From Chloroflexota bacterium (GTDB lineage: Bacteria > Chloroflexota > Anaerolineae > Anaerolineales > UBA11858), in the NCBI GenBank assembly GCA_018263575.1, contig JAANWX010000037.1, positions 5 through 33,814 of the forward strand: 33,810 bases of DNA, read 5' to 3'. The notes below the pieces were generated by a model. The model had not been told where the DNA came from and did no database searches. It worked only from the letters and a program-made list of their open reading frames with translations. A program made the position numbers and the translations under genes. Below, piece after piece: positions 26,180-33,810 of this stretch (position 1 is its first letter; every line of letters starts with the position of its first letter).

Positions 26180-26372
26180 GTTGGCCAGATTCGATTTCCT
26201 GATGAGAAACGTCTTATTGTGTTAGCTGGTCATATGCAGACTGAGTTGACTTCTCGCAGTGGCAAGAAAAATCAATACGACTTGGCTAAAAAAATTCTCA
26301 AAGATGAATTCTATGATGCGGGGATTTTTGCTTTTCATGACGATAATGGGCATTTTCGCTTCAGTCTTGTCG
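26180..26372 (+). pseudogene. Fragment of a large Eco57I-type restriction-modification/methylase protein (N-terminal part)
   Basis: VGQIRFPDEKRLIVLAGHMQTELTSRSGKKNQYDLAKKILKDEFYDAGIFAFHDDNGHFRFSLV; no start, preceded by in-frame TAA. Confidence 0.6.
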
Positions 26373-26458
26373 TAGTTCATTACCAGTTAGTCCTGCACAG
26401 GTAGTGGTATTATATCTGAGATAACCTACAAGCGAAGTAAAAATATAGGAGTGAAATC

Positions 26459-26776
26459 ATGAGGAACTGCCCCAGCTGTGGCTCAGATAATTGGATAAAA
26501 AACGGTTCAATCCACAACGGTAAACAAAAGTATCAGTGTAAGGATTGTGGACGACAATTTGTTGATAATCCTAAAAACGCACCTATCTCAAGTTATACCA
26601 AAGAACTAATTGATAAACTGCTCTTGGAAAAAATACCTCTGGCTGGTATCGCTAGAGTGACTGGCGTTTCTGAGCGTTGGTTGCAATACTACGTCACTAG
26701 CCTGCGGGCTGTACACCGTATTACAATGCTTATCTTGCCTAATCACTACTTCTACAGGACTACCGATTACTGGTAG
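26459..26776 (+). mobile_element. IS1-family InsA-like ORF (truncated IS remnant)
   Basis: CPSCGSDNWIKNGSIHNGKQKYQCKDCGRQFVDNP; LAGIARVTGVSERWLQYYV; transposase catalytic part missing. Confidence 0.78.
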
Positions 26777-26822
26777 AATGACCGGTTTAATTAATACAAC
26801 ACCTGGACAAATGGAATTCGTA

Positions 26823-26980
26823 AACAATCAAAAATCACCAGCAGGTTTTGATATTGTGTTAGCAAATCCGCCTTATGTTCGAGCTGATGCTAAATTTGAA
26901 CATATCCAGGATGAAATAGACCGACAAAAAGCTATCGAAGAATGGAAAAAATATCGAGAAAACTTGAAAAAATCAAAAAT
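26823..26980 (+). pseudogene. N6-adenine DNA methylase fragment with NPPY motif
   Basis: QKSPAGFDIVLANPPYVRADAKFEHIQDEIDRQKAIEEWKKYRENL. Confidence 0.7.
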
Positions 26981-26989
26981 CGGGATGGT

Positions 26990-27010
26990 TCATCTCTCTG
27001 TGAGAGATGA
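26990..27010. repeat. 9-bp perfect hairpin TCATCTCTC-TGT-GAGAGATGA at junction
   Basis: Directly readable at the boundary of methylase fragment and transposase. Confidence 0.8.
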
Positions 27011-27019
27011 CAGAGATAT

Positions 27020-27885
27020 TTACGGTTTTTCTAGGTTAACGGTGGAGAAAAAATCGGTGGCGCCCAAGTCTTGAAGGTTGATGCCAGCACGTTGGACGGC
27101 ATTGGTACCCTGATTACAGCCACGGCTCTTGACGTCGAAATTCTCCATCAAAGCCACGCCAGCGAAGAAGTTCTGACCAGTCACCAGTCGGAAAGATTTA
27201 GCGATAAGACTAAAAGGCTTGAAGCGACTATTGGTACTTTCAAGAGCATTAGTCGTTTTGGGAGTATCTTCGGTGACAGCCAGGTAGAGCAAAGTATTGA
27301 TGGTTTCACCATGTTTTTTGATGAAGCGTTCCAATCGCTTTGTCAAACGCTGAACGCTGGAAGTTTGCAGGATTTGGTCTGGATCACGAAGTTGAGAGAC
27401 AACTCCTTCTAGCATGAGCACACAGACACTCTCGTACCCAGGCGAAAAAGCCTTGAGGGCCGTACCCAAGATAGGGCGCAAGAACTTTCGTAATAACCTT
27501 TTTTTGAGTCTTTTCTGCTTGCGGCGTTGTTTGTAGGAAAGAGATTTGGGTGTATCCAAGGTAATCTCCTTGACGGCATCGTCGAATAAGCGAATGATTT
27601 GGCGTATCAAATGCACCAAATCACGCAGGTGTTCAAGGTTCAAGCCAGCTCGTTCCAGATGTTTGCCATAGGTAACTGCCAGGTCGGTCAAAAAGAAATC
27701 AGGTTGATAGTGTTCTCCAACGACGTCTTGTAACTGATCTGGAATATTCTGCGCCTTGCGCTTGAGCGTGCGCACACTGCGAATCAGACCAGATTCACAG
27801 ATGATGACCCCTAAACTATAAGCTCGTTTGCCTAATTTGGGGAAGGTCTCATCAAATAATAAAAAACGAGCAGACTTTTGACGAC
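27020..27885 (-). mobile_element. DDE-type transposase fragment, N-terminally truncated (family not assigned)
   Basis: ARFLLFDETFPKLGKRAYSLGVIICESGLIRSVR...DFFLTDLAVTYGKHLERAGLNLEHLRDLVHLIRQI...TNALESTNSRFKPF. Confidence 0.68.
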
Positions 27886-28058
27886 AGTTTTTCGATGTCT
27901 TTGATAGAGTTCCCGGCAGCTTGTCTGGCACCAAATTGCCTTGCACCAATATACACCGCGTCAGCCCCGGCATTTATTGCCAGCTTACCGGATTCTAAGT
28001 TTTTTGCCGGAGCGAGGAGTTCAATTTGTTTTTTAGGTATAGGAAAGGACGAGAAGAA
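27885..28058 (-). pseudogene. Peptidase U32-family N-terminal fragment
   Basis: Minus-strand frame SFPIPKKQIELLAPAKNLESGKLAINAGADAVYIGARQFGARQAAGNSIKDIEKL; no start codon before an upstream TGA. Confidence 0.72.
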
Positions 28059-28060
28059 TC

Positions 28061-28085
28061 AAAAAAACGGCGCCAGGGCCGTTTT
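28061..28085 (-). terminator. Rho-independent terminator downstream of tRNA-Met
   Basis: Minus strand AAAACGGC-cctggc-GCCGTTTTTTT. Confidence 0.78.
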
Positions 28086-28094
28086 CAGGAAGAG

Positions 28095-28166
28095 TGGCGA
28101 GGGAGAGAATCGAACTCTCGGCCAAGGGCTTATGAGTCCCCTGCTCTACCGCTGAGCTACCTCGCC
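28095..28166 (-). tRNA. tRNA with CAT anticodon (Met or Ile2)
   Basis: GGCGAGGTAGCTCAGCGGTAGAGCAGGGGACTCATAAGCCCTTGGCCGAGAGTTCGATTCTCTCCCTCGCCA; loop CTCATAA. Confidence 0.92.
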
Positions 28167-28214
28167 ATGACGGGCATTATCTTACTATGGAGGCTGGAAT
28201 TTGTCAACATTTTT

Positions 28215-28272
28215 TTCTCCTAGGTCAGTGTTCAGTATCCAACCTCTAGCCTCCAACTTCCAACATCCAACC
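28215..28272. repeat. Degenerate short-word array (TCCAACMTC)
   Basis: cagtatccaacctctagcctccaacttccaacatccaaccccta at the dprA 3' end. Confidence 0.82.
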
Positions 28273-28273
28273 C

Positions 28274-29176
28274 CTAAAACATCGCCATCTGTTCGGGTTC
28301 TTGGGGAAATCGATGTGTCCTGATCCGGGCCGCCAGGTCGTCTAAATCCAGCGTGACGGGGGAGAGGGATTCCGCTGCGCCCTCGGCGATGAGGGCGTCG
28401 TTGCCGGGGCTGCCGGGGACGGCCAGGAGCAGACGCCCCTGGCGTTGGGCGCGTTTGGCTGTGTCTGTGCTGCCGCTCTCCACCTGGGCCTCCACCACGA
28501 TCACCCCTTTGGCCAGCCCGCTCGTGATCCGGTCCCGCGCCATGAGCTGGGGGCCTCTCACCCGCGTATCGGGGCGCAGCTCAGATAGCACCGCGCCCCG
28601 TTGGGTGATGGTCTCCGCCAGGGGGAGGTTACGCTTGGGGTGGATGGCCTTCAACCCCGACCCGAGCACGGCCAGCGTCCGGCCCTCGGCGGATTCCAGT
28701 GCCCCCCGGTGGGCGGCGGTGTCGATCCCTATCGCCAACCCGCTCACCACGGTCAGGCCCCGTTCCGCCATCTCTTTGCCCAGGGCGCGGGCCAATTTCA
28801 GGCTTTTGGGCGTGGCTTTGCGCGTTCCCACAATGGCCACAGCAGCTTCATCCCCCGGAAGAATCTCCCCCCTCACGAAAAGCAGGGGCGGGGCAGAGCT
28901 GATCTGGCGAAGGTTGACCGGGTACTCCTCCTCATCCCAGCTTATTAGCCGGATACCCTCCTTCGTATAGTCATGTATTTGGACTGCGAGTTCATCCCAG
29001 TCCAGGGACTGCATCTGGGCCACCGTTTTCTCTGTGACGCGCGGAATCTCCACCAACGCCTCCGGGGAGGCCTCGAAAATGCTCGTAACATCCCCAAAGC
29101 GGGCCAGCAGTTTACCCGTGGTCACCCCGCCAACGCCGGAGATGGTGCTCAGTGCGAACCAGTGTAATTTACTCAT
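28274..29176 (-). CDS. dprA: DNA processing protein DprA/Smf family
   Basis: AVAIVGTRKATPKSLKLARALGKEMAERGLTVVSGLAIGIDTAAHRGALESAEGRTLAVLGSGL; VEAQVESGSTDTAKRAQRQGRLLLAVPGSPGN. Confidence 0.88.
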   Translation of the reverse strand: MSKLHWFALSTISGVGGVTTGKLLARFGDVTSIFEASPEALVEIPRVTEKTVAQMQSLDWDELAVQIHDYTKEGIRLISWDEEEYPVNLRQISSAPPLLFVRGEILPGDEAAVAIVGTRKATPKSLKLARALGKEMAERGLTVVSGLAIGIDTAAHRGALESAEGRTLAVLGSGLKAIHPKRNLPLAETITQRGAVLSELRPDTRVRGPQLMARDRITSGLAKGVIVVEAQVESGSTDTAKRAQRQGRLLLAVPGSPGNDALIAEGAAESLSPVTLDLDDLAARIRTHRFPQEPEQMAMF

Positions 29177-29184
29177 AGAACCTC

Positions 29185-29236
29185 GTGTAGTGGTAGACTG
29201 GTGATATTGGTAGGTTGGTAAATTGGTGTGAGGGTG
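29185..29236. repeat. Degenerate short-word array (TTGGTARR)
   Basis: gtggtagactggtgatattggtaggttggtaaattggtg. Confidence 0.85.
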
Positions 29237-29241
29237 TTGGG

Positions 29242-29688
29242 TCAGTCAGGGGAGGGTAGTTTGATATTAACATCGTATTGAGATATGTCGTCGTGGATGA
29301 CCTTATCTCCGTATTCCTTGTTTCCGCGTTGCTGGTTACGGACATACCGAATGAATCCGTTGAGTGAACGCAATGCGCTGTGGCAAAGCTCTCTTTGTTC
29401 TTGTATCTTATCTTGAGTATATTGAAGTTGGTCACAGGCAATGAAAGCGCTCAGGGTCTCATTTAGCGATCCACGGGCAATGTAATAAAAGCGCAAACTT
29501 TCCAAGTAGTGATAGCGACCATAACCCTCAGCGATGTTTAGCACCACGCTGATAGAGGCCCGCCGCAATTGGTCTGCAAGATTATATTTTTCTTCAGCAG
29601 GCAAACGTTTCACTACGTCATAGGCCTCTTTCAAAACTTGTGATGCCAACTGATAGCATTCTAGATCCTCAAAACCACGATGTGCCAT
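29242..29688 (-). CDS. Four-helix-bundle (S23 rRNA intervening-sequence-type) protein
   Basis: MAHRGFEDLECYQLASQVLKEAYDVVKRLPAEEKYNLADQLRRASISVVLNIAEGYGRYHYLESLRFYYIARGSLNETLSAFIACDQL. Confidence 0.87.
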   Translation of the reverse strand: MAHRGFEDLECYQLASQVLKEAYDVVKRLPAEEKYNLADQLRRASISVVLNIAEGYGRYHYLESLRFYYIARGSLNETLSAFIACDQLQYTQDKIQEQRELCHSALRSLNGFIRYVRNQQRGNKEYGDKVIHDDISQYDVNIKLPSPD

Positions 29689-29704
29689 TGCTAACTCCTT
29701 GTTG

Positions 29705-30110
29705 TTAGTAGATTGGTGATATTGGTGTGCTGGCAGATTGGTGATTTTGGAAGGTTGGTAAATTGGTGATATTGGTGTGCTGGTAGATTGGTAGTATTGG
29801 TAGGTTGGTAAACTGGTTATATTGGTATATTAGTATATTGGTTGCTCTCACCAATCTCCCAGTTTCCCAATATACCGGTTTTACCAGTGTCCCAGTCTCC
29901 CAGTCTCCAATATACCAGTTTTACCAGTTTCCCAATATCCCAATCCCCAGTCTCCCAATATCCCAATCCCCAGTTTCCCAATCTCCCAGTCTCCCAGTCT
30001 CCAATATACCAGTTTTACCAGTTTCCCAATATCCCAATCCCCAGTCTCCCAGTCACCCAATCTCCCAATCTCCCAATCTCCCAGTCACCCAATCTACCAA
30101 CCTACCCCGC
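29705..30110. repeat. Higher-order degenerate array: TTGGT words then CCCAAT/CCAGT words (opposing halves)
   Basis: 50-bp unit repeated at 29711 and 29761; a longer unit CAGTCTCCAATATACCAGTTTTACCAGTTTCCCAATATCCCAATCCCCAG at 29901 and 29995. Confidence 0.95.
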
Positions 30111-33100
30111 CGAATGTATCGTCCGCGTACAAGTCAAAACACAGATGCTTTTCGCGCCCGCCCGGCGGAGGACGCGGGTGACCTCCTCTAAAGTGGCCCC
30201 GGAGTCGTAGAGGTCGTCAATGACCAGGAGGTTTTTTTCACGCAGTTGACCTTGCACGGCAAAAGCTCCTTTTACGTTGGCGCGTTTTTGGGCCAGGGTG
30301 TTGAATTCTTTTTGGGGCGCGGTTTGGCGGGTTTTGACCAGGACGGGCCGGTAGGCGGTTTCTAATTTGGCGGTCATGGCCTTGGAGAAAGCGGACACGG
30401 GGTCAAAGTCCCGCGCTGTGGAAGGGGGAACGGGGAGGACGGCCTCCACTTTGCTCAGGAGGGGATTCTCTTGGCACACGGCCAGGGCACGTTCGACCAG
30501 CGGTTCTAAAGCACTTTGGTCGCCCTGATATTTCAAGCGATACGCCAATTCCCCGACCGGCGTGCGGCCCCAATCCTCGCCGCTGAAACGGCTGTGGAAC
30601 CCCAACGCCCACCCGGCTTCCCAGGGGCCGGGCAGCGGCCTGGGGTGGGGACGGGCGAGATAGGCGGAGACAGCATCCTCCTCTTCACCCTGCTCAAGGG
30701 GAGTCGCCAGGTCCTCATCTGTAGGGCGATTTACCAAATCGCCTTCACCACGCTCGAGGGGGATCGTCAGATCCCCCGGGGTGCGAGACTTAGACAGCAA
30801 TTTCTTCAGGGCAACGCGGGCAGACTCTTGCGTATAGCCACGTTCGTTCGAGTCTGCGGCGATTGTTTCCAATAATTCGCGGGGGCGGGGATCACCAATT
30901 TTCCCTAAAGCCTTGACCGTGTATTGTCGTACCTGGGGCTTTTTTTCATGGGCCAGCAAGCCCATCAGCGGCTCAACCGCTCGCGGGTCGCTAATTTTAC
31001 CCAGGGCGGAGGCAGCCAGGCGGCGGACATTCCCGTTAGAACTTTCAAGGGCGGCTACCAGCTCTGGCACGGCGTGAGGGGAGCCGCTTTCTCCCAACTG
31101 GTAGACCCGTTCACTTTGTTTTTTAACCGGGACAGTGTCCAGGTCTAAAGTCTTCCCCTTTTCCGGACCGGGGATGACCTTGTTGCCGTCCAGAGCCAAA
31201 ATACCTTCCTCGATCAAGTGGTCGATGACGCTGGTCACTTCCCCTCGGCCATAGGTGTCCAGGTAGCCGAAAAATGGATCTCCCTGATACTCTTCAACTC
31301 GTTGCGAGTCGGAGCCAACCAGCACTTTGGCCACGCCGCTCCGGGGCAGTTCGCCGGGCATCTCGTCCACGCAGGCGATGATAATGTCAGTGATGTTTTG
31401 GGATGACCGAGAATGGGATCCGCGGGATCTGTCGATCCCGCTTGAGCTTGGGAGAGGGGCCTCTGCGCTGTGCTCGTGGGAGAACGCATCTGCACTGTGC
31501 TTGTGGGGGGACGCATCTGTACTACGCTCGAGGGGGGACGTCTCACCACGCTCGAGGGGGAACGCCAGTTCCCCCGGATGGGGATCATCTGTCTCTCCAC
31601 CATCCCATATTGCCAGCACGCACCTAATCTCCCCAAACGAAATACTTTCCGGCAAGCGGTCTTTGATGGGCCTCAGATAGGTGATTTCGCCCATACTCTC
31701 CAAAACCGCGTGAATTTGGGCTACAACTTCACCAGTCACCACCTGGTCAAGAGCCACCTTTCCTTCCTCGATCAGCTCGGCTGCGTGCTTGTAAATCGTG
31801 TTCACGGTCAGGCCGCGGTGGGCGGCAATTTCTTGGGGATTAAGGCCCCGATCAAAGAGTTGGGCTGTGTATCCCACCGTTCCCCCGGCCTTGCGTTTGG
31901 CGCGGCGGTGGCGGATCTTTTGGGCGTTGGGGAAGTCGAGGGGGATGGTGGCCTTAGCAGCGATGGCGTCTTTGCCCCGGGGCGTTAGGTGCAGGGAGGG
32001 GTATTCTCCCCCGATGACCTTGAAGTAACCCCGCTGGATGAGTTGTCGGATCAAATTCTTGAGCTCTTTTTGCCGGAAATCTTCTAGGCGGCCATAATAG
32101 ATGTTCTTCGTATAGCCAGCATTACGCATTGACTTGGCCTCTGAACCAGCCAGCATTTTTGCCAGTTTCCCTTGCCCCACCTCCCACCCCAGGCGGCGGA
32201 CAGCGTCCAAAATCACTAGCGGGACACGGGCCTCTTCGGTGGCCAGGGGTTGGGCGGAGGTTTCGGGGAGGGGCTGCTCTTGGGACAGGCAGTTGTCGCA
32301 GCAGCGGGCCGCTTGGGGCGGGGTGGTGTCGCCGAAATGGTCAAGGATCACTTCCCGGCGGCAGGTATCACCCTCCGCGTAGGCAATCATCTTTTTCAGT
32401 TGAGCTTCCTTGCGCTGGCGGTGGGCCTCCGTTTTCTTCATAATCGCGGCGATGGCCTCCCCCTTCCAAACGCCGGGGCGGAGTAACATGCGTGTGCCTT
32501 CATCCCCCAAATGTTCCAGTGCCCCAGCTTCTTCCAGGTGCGAGAGGATGACGTTGATTTTCACCTCGTGCAACGCGGTGGCCCGGGAGAGATACTCGTT
32601 CGAGAGCCACAGGGTCTCCCGTCCGCTGCTGGTGATGGTTTCGTAAATTTGGCGCAATTCAGAGGTGGTGGGAGCGCTGTTCTCGATGAACCATTCCTGG
32701 AGGGCGCGGTCTTCGGGGGCGTAGAGCAGCGTCACCTGGGCCGGTTCTCCATCCCGTCCCGCGCGGCCGGCCTGTTGGTAGTAGGCCTCCAGTGAGCTGG
32801 GGATGGCGTAGTGGATCACTTGCCGCACGTCGGGCCGGTCGATGCCCATCCCAAAAGCGTTGGTCGAGGCAATGGCGTTCAAATCTCCGCACTGAAAGGC
32901 ATTTTGGATGCGGGTCCGTTCTTCTCCTGGCAGCCCGGCGTGGTAAAACTCGACCGGAATCCGGGCCACCTCCCGCAAAAAATCGGCCACTTCTTCGGCC
33001 TCACGCCGGGTGCCGGTATACACAATGGCGGCTTGGTCACGGGGCTGGTTTTCGGGGGAGAACAAATCCCGCAGGGCACGCAGCTTTTCCGCCAGGCTGT

Positions 33101-33752
33101 AGGTGTAGCGCACCATAAAGGCCAGGTTGGGGCGGTTGAACCCGGTCACGATGCGGCGCATGTGAGGGAGTTCCAGCAGGCGGGCGATATCCCCCTGGAC
33201 GGTGGGCGTGGCCGTGGCGGTGAGGGCGGCGGTGAGCGGTTCCCCCATCTCCCGGCGGGCTTCGGCAATGTTCAGGTAGTCGGGGCGGAAGTCGTGTCCC
33301 CACTCGGAGAGGCAGTGGGCCTCATCCACCGCGAGAAGACCAATCTCCAGGTCTTGGATGGCACGCTGGAAGGGGACGCTGCGCAGCCGTTCGGGGGCGA
33401 CGTAAACCAGGCGGTATTCCCCCCGGGTCATGGCCTGAAGGCGTTGGCTTTGTTCGGCGGAGGAAAGGGTGCTGTTGATGTAGGTGGCGGGGATGCTGTG
33501 GGCGGTGAGGTGATCGACCTGGTCTTTCATGAGGGCGATGAGGGGGGAGATGACCAGGGCCGGCCCGGGGCGGTGGAGGGCGGTGAGCTGGTAAATGAGG
33601 GATTTCCCGGCCCCGGTGGGCATGACCGCCAGGGTATCTTCCCCGTCGAGCAGGCTCTGCACCGCCTTTTCCTGGCCTGGCCGGAACGCTCGGAACCCGA
33701 AGTTGGCCCGGAGGGTGGTGGTCAGGTCGTCGGGGGGAGTGGGGGTGGTCAT
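30102..33752 (-). CDS. recQ: RecQ-type helicase fused to HTH, HEAT repeats and ComF-like phosphoribosyltransferase domain
   Basis: FRPGQEKAVQSLLDGEDTLAVMPTGAGKSLIYQLTAL, DEAHCLSEWGHDFRPDY, QQAGRAGRDG, zinc site CCDNC; GLTVNTIYKHAAELIEEG; AVPELVAALESSNGNVRRLAASALGKISDPRAVEPL; LLVIDDLYDSGATLEEVTRVLRRAGA. Confidence 0.93.
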   Translation of the reverse strand: MTTPTPPDDLTTTLRANFGFRAFRPGQEKAVQSLLDGEDTLAVMPTGAGKSLIYQLTALHRPGPALVISPLIALMKDQVDHLTAHSIPATYINSTLSSAEQSQRLQAMTRGEYRLVYVAPERLRSVPFQRAIQDLEIGLLAVDEAHCLSEWGHDFRPDYLNIAEARREMGEPLTAALTATATPTVQGDIARLLELPHMRRIVTGFNRPNLAFMVRYTYSLAEKLRALRDLFSPENQPRDQAAIVYTGTRREAEEVADFLREVARIPVEFYHAGLPGEERTRIQNAFQCGDLNAIASTNAFGMGIDRPDVRQVIHYAIPSSLEAYYQQAGRAGRDGEPAQVTLLYAPEDRALQEWFIENSAPTTSELRQIYETITSSGRETLWLSNEYLSRATALHEVKINVILSHLEEAGALEHLGDEGTRMLLRPGVWKGEAIAAIMKKTEAHRQRKEAQLKKMIAYAEGDTCRREVILDHFGDTTPPQAARCCDNCLSQEQPLPETSAQPLATEEARVPLVILDAVRRLGWEVGQGKLAKMLAGSEAKSMRNAGYTKNIYYGRLEDFRQKELKNLIRQLIQRGYFKVIGGEYPSLHLTPRGKDAIAAKATIPLDFPNAQKIRHRRAKRKAGGTVGYTAQLFDRGLNPQEIAAHRGLTVNTIYKHAAELIEEGKVALDQVVTGEVVAQIHAVLESMGEITYLRPIKDRLPESISFGEIRCVLAIWDGGETDDPHPGELAFPLERGETSPLERSTDASPHKHSADAFSHEHSAEAPLPSSSGIDRSRGSHSRSSQNITDIIIACVDEMPGELPRSGVAKVLVGSDSQRVEEYQGDPFFGYLDTYGRGEVTSVIDHLIEEGILALDGNKVIPGPEKGKTLDLDTVPVKKQSERVYQLGESGSPHAVPELVAALESSNGNVRRLAASALGKISDPRAVEPLMGLLAHEKKPQVRQYTVKALGKIGDPRPRELLETIAADSNERGYTQESARVALKKLLSKSRTPGDLTIPLERGEGDLVNRPTDEDLATPLEQGEEEDAVSAYLARPHPRPLPGPWEAGWALGFHSRFSGEDWGRTPVGELAYRLKYQGDQSALEPLVERALAVCQENPLLSKVEAVLPVPPSTARDFDPVSAFSKAMTAKLETAYRPVLVKTRQTAPQKEFNTLAQKRANVKGAFAVQGQLREKNLLVIDDLYDSGATLEEVTRVLRRAGAKSICVLTCTRTIHSAG

Positions 33753-33754
33753 GG

Positions 33755-33808
33755 GGAGTGGGGGAGCTAGGGTGCTAGGGAGCTGGGGAGCTGGGGAGCG
33801 GTGGGGCT
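33755..33808. repeat. Degenerate short-word array (GGGGAGCT)
   Basis: ggagtgggggagctagggtgctagggagctggggagctggggagcgg upstream of recQ. Confidence 0.85.
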
Positions 33809-33810
33809 AG

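Noticed and set aside
29242-30110. Diversity-generating retroelement
   Set aside because: Avd-like fold and variable DNA words are suggestive, but no reverse transcriptase or template/variable repeat pair is visible.
29805-30210. Overlapping ORFs 29805..30191 and 29842..30210 (SQSPSLPVSQYPN-type proteins)
   Set aside because: They are translations of the CCCAGT/CCCAAT word array and have the composition of the repeat; no start context or family.
32811-33770. 319-aa plus-strand ORF
   Set aside because: Antisense to the RecQ helicase domain, Gly-rich shadow frame.

Overview
The window reads as a high-GC bacterial chromosome segment, probably Chloroflexi/Anaerolineae-like; that lineage is inferred from gene content and style, not tested. 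Housekeeping and metabolic genes include ygfK-ssnA, pyk, a CoA-transferase, an alanine dehydrogenase-like gene, argF, a ClC channel, a UspA-DUF389-SH3 protein, an M14 peptidase, a COG2509-type FAD protein, dprA, and a very large RecQ. There are two tRNAs and three toxin-antitoxin-like pairs. Several genes are decayed or truncated: an APC permease, a half MFS transporter, Eco57I-type methylase fragments, a U32 peptidase stub and three transposase remnants. The observations most worth following: (1) a RecQ helicase fused to HEAT repeats and a ComF-like phosphoribosyltransferase, carrying in-frame tandem repeats in its linkers and lying near dprA; (2) a dispersed intergenic family of nested palindromic hairpins (core GTGCAWTGCAC / GTGCGTTGCAC, four copies plus a half copy), REPIN-like in architecture, with further hairpin types of similar design; (3) degenerate short-word tandem arrays at about a dozen gene borders, two of them next to four-helix-bundle (S23-type) genes; (4) a ClC protein that appears to lack both the gating and the proton glutamate; (5) a methylase-like protein with degenerate motifs; (6) a pile-up of gene fragments between tRNA-Arg and tRNA-Met. 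All family calls come from reading motifs; no searches were run.
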